Shown piece by piece: positions 34,601 to 42,832 of a stretch of 64,000 nt of DNA. The position numbers and the translations under genes were made by a program. The DNA is from VRUE01 sp963697915. GTDB lineage: Bacteria > Actinomycetota > Thermoleophilia > Solirubrobacterales > 70-9. The stretch lies in the NCBI GenBank assembly GCA_963697915.1, contig OY969103.1, positions 434,001-498,000 of the forward strand, read 5' to 3'. Below the pieces are notes generated by a model. That model did no database searches and was not told where the DNA came from. It saw only the letters and a program-made list of their open reading frames with translations. The number at the start of each line of letters is the position of its first letter. Within the stretch, counting starts at the first letter, position 1.

Positions 34601-37600
34601 TCTTCGCCGAGCGCGATGCGCAGCCACCATTCGGTGTCGAACTGGCCTGCGCCTGAGCCCTCTTCGCCGAACTGAGTGATGTAGTCGCCCTGGGGGCTGA
34701 AGACCTGGACTCGGTCGTTGCCGGCGTCGGCGACCCAGGCGTAGCCGTCTTGATCGACCTCGACGTCGGCTGGGTATTTCAGCTGGCCGTCGCCTGAGCC
34801 CCAGCTGCCGGCGCGGAAGAGCAGGTCTCCGTCTTTCTCGAAGACGGAGACGCGATGGCTGTTCCTTTCGGCCGTCCAGACGTTGCCGTCGGGGGCGACG
34901 TCGATCCCCCAGGGGCGGCCGGAGCCGCCGACCCCGAAGGCGAGCAGGAAGTCGCCGTCGGGATCGAGCTTCTGGACGCGGGCGTTTTCGTTGTCGGCGA
35001 TCCAGAGGTTGTCTTCCCCGTCGAGCGCCAGGTCGAGCGGGAAGCGGACCTGGCCGTTGCCGGTGCCCGAGGTGGTGAGGTTGTCGAGAAGGGCACCTTC
35101 GTCGTCGAACTTCTGGACTTTGTCGATCATCGAGCAGGCGACGTAGAGGTCGCCTTGGAAATCGACGGCGACCGACCCAGGGTCGGCGCAGGAGGCGAAC
35201 TGGCCCAGGTACTGGCCGGCGGCGCTGAAGTGCTGGATGCGGTTGTTTCCCTGGTCGGCGACCCAGAGCGTGCCGTCGGTGGGGTCGACGGCGACGTCGG
35301 AGGCGTATTTGAGCTGGCCGTCGCCGGAGCCCTCCGAGCCGAAGGCGGAGGTGTAGGCGTAGGAATGGCGTCCCGCCGCCCACCGCTGCACCCGGTGGTT
35401 CCCCTCGTCGAGGATCCAAGCGTCTCCATCTTCGCCGAGCGCGATGCGCAGCCACCATTCGGTGTCGAACTGGCCTGCGCCTGAGCCCTCTTCGCCGAAC
35501 TGAGTGATGTAGTCGCCCTGGGGGCTGAAGACCTGGACTCGGTCGTTGCCGGCGTCGGCGACCCAGGCGTAGCCGTCTTGATCGACCTCGACGTCGGCTG
35601 GGTATTTCAGCTGGCCGTCGCCTGAGCCCCAGCTGCCGGCGCGGAAGAGCAGGTCTCCGTCTTTCTCGAAGACGGAGACGCGATGGCTGTTCCTTTCGGC
35701 CGTCCAGACGTTGCCGTCGGGGGCGACGTCGATCCCCCAGGGGCGGCCGGAGCCGCCGACCCCGAAGGCGAGCAGGAAGTCGCCGTCGGGATCGAGCTTC
35801 TGGACGCGGGCGTTTTCGTTGTCGGCGATCCAGAGGTTGTCTTCCCCGTCGAGCGCCAGGTCGAGCGGGAAGCGAACCTGGCCGTTGCCGGTGCCCGAGG
35901 TGGTGAGGTTGTCGAGCAGGGCACCTTCGTCGTCGAGCTTCTGGACTTTGTCGATCATCGAGCAGGCGACGTAGAGGTCGCCCTGGGAATCGACGGCGAC
36001 CGACCCAGGGTCGGCGCAGGAGGCGAACTGGCCCAGATACTGACCCGCGGCGCTGAAGTGCTGGATCCGGTTGTTGCCCTGGTCGGCGACCCAGAGCGTG
36101 CCGTCGGTGGGGTCGACGGCGACGTCGGAGGCGTATTTGAACTGGCCGTCGCCGGAGCCCTCCGAGCCGAAGGCGGAGGTGTAGGCGGGCGACGGCTTGA
36201 AGCCAACCGGCTCGCTCGGAGCCGTGCTCACGGTGGTTGACCCGGAAGCGCTGGCCGCGGTCACCTGCGCCACGAAAGTAGAGCCGAGTTCAGATTTCTT
36301 CGGCGTTAGAGCCTGATCGTTCTTCCCCGGGATCGGGGTGCAGCCTTTCCCTTCACCGTCGCATCTTTCCCATTGGTAGCTGAAAGTGGCCGGGGCACCC
36401 TCCCATTCCCCGTCCCAGACATGGAAGGGAACAGAGGGACGCGGGTAAGCCTCGTTGAAGTGCGGCGCCTCGGTGTTCTCGGGTGGGCCGCTCTCGTTCG
36501 GCTCGGCATCCTCGGGCAGGCGACTGGCGGAGAGAAGCCAGTCATCGTGGCTCTGCCCGGGCTTCACCCCGTACTTCATCAGCCAGGGTTGCTGCCCTGG
36601 CGGGGTTACGGCGGTCACGCGACCATCGGAGTCGTAGCCATAGGTCGTCTTCAGCGGTGGCGAGATGCGGGGGTCCCAGACGGCACGCAGGCGACCCTGG
36701 GCGTCATAGGCATATTCGACCAGGACAATGCTGTGGGGCGCCTCAGCGCCGACATCCCAAGCGTGGAGGGTGACATGGGACAGCCGACCAAGGTAGTCGC
36801 CCCATTCCTCAGGCCCGCTGCCGCTCGCGGTCGTCTCCCCGTCATAGTGGAGGGTCAGGTACCTGCAGGGATTCGAGTCCGGCGAGCAAAAAGGCACTTC
36901 GGGGTCCGATGGGTAGACCGATCCGAGCTTGGGGCCGCCGAGGTAGTAGTTCCACGAGAGAAACATGAGGAACCCATCCTCACCTTCCAGCCAGGTGGGG
37001 AGATACAGATCGTCTGGAGCCAGGCCATCCTGCTCTCTGAAAGTGGTCTTGGAGCCGTTTGGTGCCGTCAAGATCAGGCGGCCCCATTCGCCCTCGACCA
37101 AAGACCAATCTCCGTACCCAGCGGGCGGTTTGTATTTGTTGGAGACCTTCTCGAAGACCACCTGACGACCTTTTGAGTCGGTGATGACAAAGGTCTCGTC
37201 GGGCATCATCCGCCCCTTGCGCCACGTCCCGAAGCTGAACTGCCAGTTCGGCCCAAAGGGGCTTTCGAGAGCGGCTGGAGCAATTGACTCATGCGTGCGG
37301 GTCATCAAGAAGGTCGAGCCGGTGGTCGCCTCCGAGACATCATTTGAGCTCAGCAGGAAGTTGCCGCTCTGCAGGTTGAGCTGACCGGGGCCGAGGTCAA
37401 CAGCGGGACCTTCCGGGCCCATGACCACGAACTGGAACTCCTTGGTCGTCGTGTTGCCGATCTGATCCTCTGCCTCGACGACGAGCGTGTGCTCGCCGAC
37501 GCCGATCTCACGACCGCTGAAGCTGTATTCGCGTTCGATCACACAGGGGCCGGGAGAGCAGCCGGCCCCACCGGGGGCGAGGATCTCCTCGCCATCCAGG

Positions 37601-39594
37601 GTCACCGAGGTTTTGCCGGCGGCTACGCCGGAACTGACTTTGGAGACACCGTCGTTGACTTTGAAGCTCAGTTCGGCCTCATCCAAGCCAGTGATGTAAT
37701 TCGGACCGAGCCCTGAGAGGGCGACCACCGGCCCGCTGTTATCGACCTTGACGTACTGGATCGCTTCGCCGCCGATGATCGCGTTGGAGGCGGTCGCTTT
37801 GACTTTGATTACGCCGTCGACCATGTTCCCGATCGGACGGCCGAGGCTGTAGGTGGGATCGCACTGGACCCCCACGCAACCGCTGAGATTTTTCGAGTAG
37901 GCGCCATTCCACGAGCCGTAGCCCGGACTGGACAGGGATGCGTAGTTGAGGCCTATCCCGGGATCAGAAGCAGAGAATTTGATCCAGGCTTGGTCTGAGG
38001 CTTTGACCCACTGGCCTCCTTTGTAGAGGGCATTGGGCTTGCCTTCGATTTCAGGGCTAGTCGTGTCGAAGCTGACCGACGCGCCCTGGTCCTGAACGAT
38101 CTTGACCGATGCCGAGTTCAGCGCCGCATCGACGTACGTGTTGTTGTCTTCGATCGCCGAAAGCTCGAAGACCGTCGCGTTGTTGGCGGAACCCGCGCTC
38201 GAGGCACAGCTTTCGGTTGCGCACACTTGATGCGCTTCGGAGACATAGGTTTCCGGAACCCAGGTTTTTCCTTCCTCCCCTCCGGGGCCCACGATCGAGA
38301 GAAACGCAAGGGCCGCGGACGACGATCCGTTGCCGTGGATATCTACTTCATAGATCCTCGAGCTACCTTGAGTCAGGTAGAACCAGGAGCCATAGTTCCC
38401 GTAGACGTAGGAGTTCGTTTTGTAGGGGTATTCGCCGTTGTCGATGGTCAACTTGTCGAAGGTTTTGTTCCAGACTCCTTCGAAGACACTGGGGGCATTG
38501 GTGCTGTAGACCCAGTTGTGCTGGCCTTCCCCTTCGGTGAATGAGTCCGCGTCGGCGACGGTCGGATCCACGTCGATTGGATAGAGGTATTCCTCCGATC
38601 GATGCTCTACGGCGAGTGCCAGCAGGCCGTCCTCGATCGCCATCGAGACCGGAACCGGCGCGCCGGCGGCATCTTGAGCGAGGGGCGGTGGAATCACGGT
38701 AACCGGCTTGCCGCCGTCTTCGACGAGGACAGAGCCGTCCTCGAGCCGGGTCAGCGTCGGACCTTCGTCGCCCTCGACCTCGACGCGGAAGTAGAGCTGC
38801 TCGGGGCTGGCTGGCGAACGGAGGATGCTGTGGGTCTGGAGGCCGAGCGGCAGGGGCTTGACGATCGTGTCGGTGTCAGCCTGCGTGTTGGCAAAATGAG
38901 CCACCGCGCCGGTGATCTCCCCGGTGCCTTGCAGCGCCGCCCCAGAGCTGTCGGTTGGAGTGATGGTGAGCCCCAAGCCGGGCAGCGCGAAGCCTTCGGC
39001 CAGCTGCGTGCCGATGCGAACTGGAACGAGCGGGCTCGCCGTGGTCAAGACATCCCCGTTCGCGCTCATCGAGAGGTCGATCGGGACCTGCTCGCCTTCG
39101 GCGTTCGTCGTCACGAGCGGCAGCAGCGATTCGACCACGGCATGCTCACCGCCGGGTAGTTCGAGCCGGGCGCTATTCGCGGTCGGGTAGGAGACGATGC
39201 TCTCCCCCTCGGCGAGCTTCGGCGCCGGATCAAGCGGCTCGGTGATCAGCTCGGGGAACTTCCGTGCGGCAATCTCGGCTGCCTCGGCCCCATCGAGCCC
39301 GCGGAATGCGTCGCGGGACGACTCGAGCTCTGCCGGGCTTACCTCTCCCTCCTTTGAGTCCGCGCTGCTCTCCGCTTCTATCCCGGCCTGGACCCCGGGC
39401 GGAGCGCTCACGTAATCCCGTAGCCAGGAGGGCGGTTCAGCTGCCGGCGGGTCGACCTCGCCCAACCGCAACTTCCGCGTATCGCTAGCGACTGCCCATG
39501 TCACAAGGCTCAGGGCAAAGGTCAAGCAGGCGACCCCTGCTAGGACCAGCCTGGAGTTGACAGCCCTCGTTGCGCCGCGCGAAGCAGAATCCAT
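31645..39594 (-). CDS. Giant Rhs/YD-repeat protein with Ig-like domain, two NHL propellers and orphan C-terminal tip
   Basis: A 2649-residue exported protein. Residues about 12-40 are a signal anchor. Residues about 40-1050 form beta-rich domains typical of the N-terminal part of actinobacterial Rhs proteins (DLGPGQLNLQSGNFLLSSND begins the Rhs region). An Ig-like domain follows near 1060-1125 (TFSYQWERCDGEGKGCTPIP). Two nearly identical 276-residue six-bladed NHL propellers occupy about 1136-1404 and 1405-1680. YD repeats run to about 2430 (YDDAGRPV, YDSLGRLTSYTDADENTS), and the Rhs core ends with GRFLQVDPVAGGSANNYAYV and DPSGEY near 2481. The last about 168 residues are an unrecognised tip with a proline run and Ala/Lys/Gly-rich helices. 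I chose ATG 39594, preceded by AGGGGAGG. It may be a contact-dependent toxin or an adhesin. Confidence 0.9.
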   Translation of the reverse strand: MDSASRGATRAVNSRLVLAGVACLTFALSLVTWAVASDTRKLRLGEVDPPAAEPPSWLRDYVSAPPGVQAGIEAESSADSKEGEVSPAELESSRDAFRGLDGAEAAEIAARKFPELITEPLDPAPKLAEGESIVSYPTANSARLELPGGEHAVVESLLPLVTTNAEGEQVPIDLSMSANGDVLTTASPLVPVRIGTQLAEGFALPGLGLTITPTDSSGAALQGTGEITGAVAHFANTQADTDTIVKPLPLGLQTHSILRSPASPEQLYFRVEVEGDEGPTLTRLEDGSVLVEDGGKPVTVIPPPLAQDAAGAPVPVSMAIEDGLLALAVEHRSEEYLYPIDVDPTVADADSFTEGEGQHNWVYSTNAPSVFEGVWNKTFDKLTIDNGEYPYKTNSYVYGNYGSWFYLTQGSSRIYEVDIHGNGSSSAALAFLSIVGPGGEEGKTWVPETYVSEAHQVCATESCASSAGSANNATVFELSAIEDNNTYVDAALNSASVKIVQDQGASVSFDTTSPEIEGKPNALYKGGQWVKASDQAWIKFSASDPGIGLNYASLSSPGYGSWNGAYSKNLSGCVGVQCDPTYSLGRPIGNMVDGVIKVKATASNAIIGGEAIQYVKVDNSGPVVALSGLGPNYITGLDEAELSFKVNDGVSKVSSGVAAGKTSVTLDGEEILAPGGAGCSPGPCVIEREYSFSGREIGVGEHTLVVEAEDQIGNTTTKEFQFVVMGPEGPAVDLGPGQLNLQSGNFLLSSNDVSEATTGSTFLMTRTHESIAPAALESPFGPNWQFSFGTWRKGRMMPDETFVITDSKGRQVVFEKVSNKYKPPAGYGDWSLVEGEWGRLILTAPNGSKTTFREQDGLAPDDLYLPTWLEGEDGFLMFLSWNYYLGGPKLGSVYPSDPEVPFCSPDSNPCRYLTLHYDGETTASGSGPEEWGDYLGRLSHVTLHAWDVGAEAPHSIVLVEYAYDAQGRLRAVWDPRISPPLKTTYGYDSDGRVTAVTPPGQQPWLMKYGVKPGQSHDDWLLSASRLPEDAEPNESGPPENTEAPHFNEAYPRPSVPFHVWDGEWEGAPATFSYQWERCDGEGKGCTPIPGKNDQALTPKKSELGSTFVAQVTAASASGSTTVSTAPSEPVGFKPSPAYTSAFGSEGSGDGQFKYASDVAVDPTDGTLWVADQGNNRIQHFSAAGQYLGQFASCADPGSVAVDSQGDLYVACSMIDKVQKLDDEGALLDNLTTSGTGNGQVRFPLDLALDGEDNLWIADNENARVQKLDPDGDFLLAFGVGGSGRPWGIDVAPDGNVWTAERNSHRVSVFEKDGDLLFRAGSWGSGDGQLKYPADVEVDQDGYAWVADAGNDRVQVFSPQGDYITQFGEEGSGAGQFDTEWWLRIALGEDGDAWILDEGNHRVQRWAAGRHSYAYTSAFGSEGSGDGQLKYASDVAVDPTDGTLWVADQGNNRIQHFSAAGQYLGQFASCADPGSVAVDFQGDLYVACSMIDKVQKFDDEGALLDNLTTSGTGNGQVRFPLDLALDGEDNLWIADNENARVQKLDPDGDFLLAFGVGGSGRPWGIDVAPDGNVWTAERNSHRVSVFEKDGDLLFRAGSWGSGDGQLKYPADVEVDQDGYAWVADAGNDRVQVFSPQGDYITQFGEEGSGAGQFDTEWWLRIALGEDGDAWILDEGNHRVQRWSLPAPEHAIPPVTDPGVTTWTAIYDVPLAGSTSPGKMTEDAVLKWGQGEVPSMAAAIFPPDQVPSGQPNSYKRATVYYLNESGQIVNTRAPGNRLSTEEHDALGNVTRTLTPENRARALEAGGGSQAVSEQLDTQFTYSEDGSKLLSVLGPKREVELGNGEVVEARPKTRYFYDEGAPKEGGPYNLVTKQTEAALIGGEEHDVRTKIFGFGGQSGLGWELGKPTSETTDPGGLNLTRTTLYDADSGNVVETRMPANPAGGDASSTRTIYYTGLKNEEAEECGGRPDWAGLVCQTRPVAQPETPGLPDLPVTTTTYNIYLQPLATSEVAGEAARTATIEYDDAGRPVNAAISSSSGKPLPDVQTLYDEETGLPTVQSTETEAVVSEYDSLGRLTSYTDADENTSTFAYDALGRITQSFDGKGTQSFSYDEITGDLAKIEDSAVGTFTAEHDAGGKILEMGYPNDLEARYDYDAGGAATSVEYVDTSECSEECTWFKDETSPSIHGEALSQESTLADTVYAYDDAGRLLRAEETPQGEGCTTRIYGYDANTNRTSSTTRGPAEGGGCAEAGGQTQTTAFDEADRLLGEGVAYDDFGNVIALPGGYAGGKPLSSTYYADDSAASLSQDGVTIEYMLDPVGREREAITLGGEAEFELVSHFSGDSDSPAWTEDGSGGWTRYVGGMGGLAAIQSSTEGIDLQISDLGGNIVATAPTVEAEGLDFLGEATEYGEPKVATPATYSWLGAAQRPVELDSGVVNMGARTYVPDIGRFLQVDPVAGGSANNYAYVHGDPVSESDPSGEYTPGGAPPWLSEYMESPPGMPPPPPPPSVELELLEEEIWSVFSGDGGMEILFGLDDLVDGVVGWVGPILKGLGQAAKYIGRGAGWVGSKLGGGAAKTYRTAAKFAIQAAKGAVRTAKSVANWVKQEFTTHIPELIRCGEEAFRTVMSHPGDWKARAAAGALACRDGWRGA
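32098..32139 (-). repeat. WLxxYxxxPPG motif, C-terminal copy
   Basis: Just after the Rhs core the protein reads APPWLSEYMESPPGM. The same spacing, W-L-x-x-Y-x-x-x-P-P-G, occurs once more near the N-terminus of the same protein. I know of no described function for it. Confidence 0.6.
34552..35379. repeat. 828-bp tandem repeat, copy encoding the second NHL propeller
   Basis: This block and 35380-36207 are adjacent in-frame copies with a period of 828 bases (276 codons). Each encodes six NHL blades (for example DGTLWVADQGNNRIQHF, DNLWIADNENARVQKL, GYAWVADAGNDRVQVF). Only about three amino acids differ over the shared length, so the duplication is recent or kept alike by gene conversion. Confidence 0.93.
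35380..36187. repeat. 828-bp tandem repeat, copy encoding the first NHL propeller
   Basis: The upstream-in-protein copy. Identity with 34552-35379 extends to about 36187, where the sequence diverges into the Ig-like domain junction. The differences seen are conservative single-base changes, such as SQGD against FQGD and LDDEG against FDDEG in the protein. Confidence 0.93.
39391..39435 (-). repeat. WLxxYxxxPPG motif, N-terminal copy
   Basis: Shortly after the signal anchor the Rhs protein reads PPSWLRDYVSAPPGV, with the same W-L-x-x-Y-x-x-x-P-P-G register as the motif placed after the Rhs core. The two lie about 2,400 residues apart, one on each side of the Rhs shell. Confidence 0.6.
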
Positions 39595-39787
39595 GTCCCT
39601 CCCCTGCCGTTGGCCGCTGGCCACACGACGACTCGTTTCCAACGCAGCCCTCCCAGACTGCGGAACGAGCGCGATCCTTTCTCACGCCGATATGAGTACG
39701 CAAGGGGAATGTGTTGAGTCTTAATCAGATCTACATGGAGGCACGCCCGCACTGCAGCTGACCAGTGGCCGTGGATCCGTGGGGTGA

Positions 39788-40588
39788 TCAGGAAACCGAC
39801 AGGCGCTCTTCGCGCGGCGCCTCGGGAGCCTCTGCGGTGTCCGTAGCCGACTCGCTCGCCGCCGCAGGTGTCCGCAGGGCGGCGCGGTCGGCGGGCTCGG
39901 GGTCGAAGCGGTAGCCGACGCCGAAGTGGGTGTGGATGTAGCCCCAGCCCGGCGAGAGCTTCTCCAGCTTCTGGCGCAGCTTGCGGATGAAGACGTCGAC
40001 CGAGCGGTCGCCGTGGGCCATCGCGTAGCCCCATACCCGCTGGTAGATCGCCTCGCGCTCGAGCACCTGGCCCTGGGCGTCGGAGAGCAGCTGCAGGAGC
40101 TCGAACTCGCGCCGGGTCAGGTCGAGGCTGGTTTCGCCGACGAAGGCCTGGAAGCGGTCGGAGCGGATCTCCAGCTCGCCGGCGACGACCGGGCCGGCTT
40201 CGGCCTGCGGGCGGGCGCGGCGGCGGCGGCGCGAGACCGCTTCGATGCGGGCGATCGCCTCTTCCGGGTGGCAGGGCTTGGTGATCCAGTCGTCGACCCC
40301 GAGCCGCAGGCCGCGCACCCGCTGCGCGACGGTCGAGCGGCCGGCGCAGACGACGACGCCGAGGTCGGGCAGCATCCCGCAGACGCGCTCCAGATAGGCC
40401 CAGGCCTCGTCGCCGAGCAGCGCCGGGTCGATCAGCAGCGCGTTCAGCTTCATCGCCACCAGCTCCTCGGGCGGGATCGCGCCGGCGAGCGTCCGCTGCT
40501 GCCAGCCCGCCGCCTCGGTGCGCTTGGCCAAAACCGTGACGAAACCGCTGTCGTTGTCGATTACCGCGAGCCGGAAGGTTTGCGACAC
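39788..40588 (-). CDS. OmpR/PhoB-family response regulator, orphan
   Basis: A 266-residue two-component regulator. The receiver domain (residues 1-120) has the acidic pair in LAVIDNDSGF, the phosphorylatable Asp in ALLIDPALLG near 54, and the lysine in ITKPCHPEE near 105; the Thr/Ser of the switch is replaced by a VVVCAG stretch. The C-terminal winged helix (about 145-235) is of the OmpR type: LDLTRREFELLQLLSDAQGQ, DVFIRKLRQKLEKL and HTHFGVGYRF. A Thr/Ala/Glu-rich tail of about 30 residues follows. No kinase gene is adjacent. Its targets are unknown; direct-repeat sites upstream of pstS and ftsE are the sort this family binds. Confidence 0.9.
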   Translation of the reverse strand: MSQTFRLAVIDNDSGFVTVLAKRTEAAGWQQRTLAGAIPPEELVAMKLNALLIDPALLGDEAWAYLERVCGMLPDLGVVVCAGRSTVAQRVRGLRLGVDDWITKPCHPEEAIARIEAVSRRRRRARPQAEAGPVVAGELEIRSDRFQAFVGETSLDLTRREFELLQLLSDAQGQVLEREAIYQRVWGYAMAHGDRSVDVFIRKLRQKLEKLSPGWGYIHTHFGVGYRFDPEPADRAALRTPAAASESATDTAEAPEAPREERLSVS

Positions 40589-40760
40589 GCGACGAGTGTA
40601 AGGGTTGGCCCCACCGGAGGCCGGCGCTAAACCCCTGCGTTCACTGGATTTTTACAAGTGGGAATGCGCAATTTGCGGCGCTCGCGCCGGTTATCCGGAT
40701 GTTCACCTGAGCCCTCACCGGCAACGGCAAGATGGGGCCTCACGAGACTCCTCTCTCGTC

Positions 40761-40791
40761 GCAAACGGCCCGCCTGCCCCGGGCCGTTTGC
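40761..40791 (+). terminator. Strong intrinsic terminator in the 40589-40819 gap
   Basis: GCAAACGGCCCG and CGGGCCGTTTGC form a perfect 12-base stem with a short loop, followed on the plus strand by ATTTT. A second hairpin (ACGAGA and TCTCGT) stands directly before it. The genes on both sides run on the minus strand, so the T run is on the side of an unannotated plus-strand transcript. The same hairpin could also end uppP on the minus strand, though without T residues. The 231-base gap holds no protein gene that I can support. Confidence 0.65.
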
Positions 40792-40819
40792 ATTTTCCGG
40801 GGCCGGTCGCGCCGCTCGC

Positions 40820-41656
40820 TCAGGTGGGCGCGACCGTGCCGCTGGCGACGAGCGCCAGCACGAAGATGCCAAGCGCGACCCGGTAGACGATGAAGATCGA
40901 GTACGTGTGGCCGGCGATGTAGCGCAGCAGCCACTTGACCGCGAGGAAGCCGACGACGAAGCTGACCACCGTGGCGACGATCGTCGGTCCCCAACCGACG
41001 CCGGAGCTGATGTTGTCGAACTCGGTGACCGTCTGCAGGATCGCGGCGCCGGTCAGGGCCGGGATCGCGAGGAAGAAGGAGAGCCGGGTGACCGCGACGC
41101 GGTCGATCTCGCGCAGCAGCCCGGCCGACATCGTCGCCCCCGAGCGCGAGACACCGGGGATCAGCGCCAGGCACTGGACGATGCCGATGATCAGCGTGTC
41201 CTTCCAGGTGATGTCGGATTCGTGACGGCGCTGGGTCGCGCGGCTGTCGGCGAACCACATCACGCCGCTCCAGAGGATCAGCGCGCTGCCGACGAACCAG
41301 AGGCTGCGCAGGGTCGTCTCGATCTCGTCCTTGAAGGCGAGGCCGACGATCCCGATCGGGATCGAGCCGAGGATCACCGCCCAGGCGAAGCGGTAGTCGT
41401 TGGTGCCGCGCCGCGCCGGGCTGCGCAGCCCGCGCAGCCAGGCGCGAGCCAACCTGACGATGTCGCCGCGCAGGAAGAAGATGGTCGCGGTCACCGCGCC
41501 GACCTGGATGATCGCCGTGAAGGCGGTGATGTCCGGATCGTCGGTCGAGTGGCCGAGCAGCCGCTCGATGATCGTCAGGTGGCCGGTGCTGGAGATCGGC
41601 AGGAACTCGGTAAGCCCCTCGACCGCGCCGAGGAGGATGGCTTCCCACCAATCCAT
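40820..41656 (-). CDS. uppP: Undecaprenyl-diphosphatase UppP (BacA)
   Basis: An integral membrane phosphatase that recycles undecaprenyl pyrophosphate, the lipid carrier of cell-wall synthesis, and gives bacitracin resistance when abundant. The 278-residue length and eight-segment topology are standard. Both active-site motifs are present: GAVEGLTEFLPISSTGHL near residue 10 and IPGVSRSGATMSAGLL near 166. The ATG at 41656 is followed at once by MDWWEAILLGAVEG, the usual N-terminus. It appears monocistronic. Confidence 0.95.
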   Translation of the reverse strand: MDWWEAILLGAVEGLTEFLPISSTGHLTIIERLLGHSTDDPDITAFTAIIQVGAVTATIFFLRGDIVRLARAWLRGLRSPARRGTNDYRFAWAVILGSIPIGIVGLAFKDEIETTLRSLWFVGSALILWSGVMWFADSRATQRRHESDITWKDTLIIGIVQCLALIPGVSRSGATMSAGLLREIDRVAVTRLSFFLAIPALTGAAILQTVTEFDNISSGVGWGPTIVATVVSFVVGFLAVKWLLRYIAGHTYSIFIVYRVALGIFVLALVASGTVAPT

Positions 41657-41716
41657 GGCGGCGCATCCTATGTAGAGAGCCGGGTGTCCCCCGTCCCTTG
41701 CGCTAGATTCCCGGGC

Positions 41717-41974
41717 GTGGCATCCCTATCGCGCCGCTCCCAGATCGTCGCCGCCCTCTGCGCGGCGCTGACGATGCTGCTCGTCTCGGCGCCGCTGGCG
41801 CTGGCCGAGAACGGGGTCGGCCTGGCGGGGCCGGTGACCGACAAGACGGTCACCTTCTTCTGCTTCGGCGTGATCGCCTTCTTCGCGATCCTCGTAATCG
41901 TCCTCTCGCTGATCCAGGGACGGCTCGAGAAGCGTAAGGAAATGCGCCGCAGCACCATTAACCGCCTCGGTTAG
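41717..41974 (+). CDS. Small exported or membrane protein
   Basis: An 85-residue protein. A cleavable-looking signal (IVAALCAALTMLLVSAPLAL then AENG) is followed by a second hydrophobic segment (TVTFFCFGVIAFFAILVIVL) and a basic tail (EKRKEMRRSTINRLG). The function is unknown. It starts with GTG at 41717, divergent from uppP, and its last four bases overlap the convergent HD-hydrolase gene. There is no clear ribosome site. Confidence 0.65.
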   Translation: MASLSRRSQIVAALCAALTMLLVSAPLALAENGVGLAGPVTDKTVTFFCFGVIAFFAILVIVLSLIQGRLEKRKEMRRSTINRLG

Positions 41975-42819
41975 TCCAGTCTGAAGCCGGACAAGAGGCG
42001 CTTCTCGGTCTCACCCTCGATCTGGGCGGCGACTTCGACCCGTCCCTCCAGCGGCGTACCGCGGATCTTCGTCGCCAAGAGATCGTCGACCTGGAAGATC
42101 CCGGCTGAGTTGTTGAGCTCGATCTCGATCCGCACCGGCCGCTCCTCGCCGACCTCTATCCGCACCTCGTCGACAGCAGCCGCCGAGATCGAGTGGATCC
42201 CCTCCATCCCCGCTTCCAGCGGCAGCCTGGTCCGGCCCTGCGCCATGTCGAGCGCGTCCGCGACCCGCACGACCCCCGCCTCCAGCGTGTAGGGGTCGCC
42301 GCGGCGGCGGTGGCCGATGATCGCGTGCAGGATCTCGGCGGCGACGATCGTGCGGCGCGGCTCGCGGTAGGGCTTGGCCAGCAAGCGGTCGAGGGCGCCG
42401 CTGGCGAGAAAGAGGCTGTACTCCTCGTGGTCGGCGCGGTGGATCGACATGCCGACGTCGTGCAACAGGGCGCCGCCGGCGACGACCACCTCGGCGTCGC
42501 GGGCCGACATCCCGTGATCGGCGACGACCGCCGGCTCCACCCCGGCCTTGACCAGCAGCCGCAGCAGGCGCAGGGAAATGTTGAGGACGATCTGGGTGTG
42601 GACCCAGGAGTGGTCCGACATCCCCAGCCGTTCGGCATGCACCTGGGCCATGTACCACCAGGCCCGCACCTGGTCGTCGTCATTCACCGCATCCAAGAAC
42701 TGCTCCAGCTTGCGATTGCCGCGCGTAGGCGCGTTCACCTTCGCCTCAGCGACAGCCTCCTGCAGTGGCTTGCGACTAGGCCCTTTCGGATCGGGAGCTG
42801 GGACAACCTCGTCAGGCAT
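41971..42819 (-). CDS. HD-domain phosphohydrolase
   Basis: A 282-residue protein with an HD domain, the metal-dependent phosphohydrolase fold of nucleotide and cyclic-nucleotide hydrolases. Metal ligands: DHSWVHTQIV near residue 70, the HD pair in GGALLHDVGMSIHR near 118, then HAIIGHRRRGDPYTLEAG and RVADALDMAQGRTRLPLE. A C-terminal alpha/beta region (about 210-282) is of unknown role. The substrate is not evident. It begins 43 bases after the Rpf-like gene on the same strand, with a hairpin between them that probably terminates the Rpf transcript. Confidence 0.85.
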   Translation of the reverse strand: MPDEVVPAPDPKGPSRKPLQEAVAEAKVNAPTRGNRKLEQFLDAVNDDDQVRAWWYMAQVHAERLGMSDHSWVHTQIVLNISLRLLRLLVKAGVEPAVVADHGMSARDAEVVVAGGALLHDVGMSIHRADHEEYSLFLASGALDRLLAKPYREPRRTIVAAEILHAIIGHRRRGDPYTLEAGVVRVADALDMAQGRTRLPLEAGMEGIHSISAAAVDEVRIEVGEERPVRIEIELNNSAGIFQVDDLLATKIRGTPLEGRVEVAAQIEGETEKRLLSGFRLD

Positions 42820-42832
42820 AGAGCCATCGTAG

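Noticed and set aside
34552..36207. CRISPR-like or IS-like repeat
   Set aside because: The repeat is 828 bases long, tandem and coding in frame; there are no spacers, terminal inverted repeats or transposase.
40658..41974. A 438-residue plus-strand protein across uppP
   Set aside because: All but the last 86 codons are antisense to uppP. Only the end, from the GTG at 41717, is a believable small gene.
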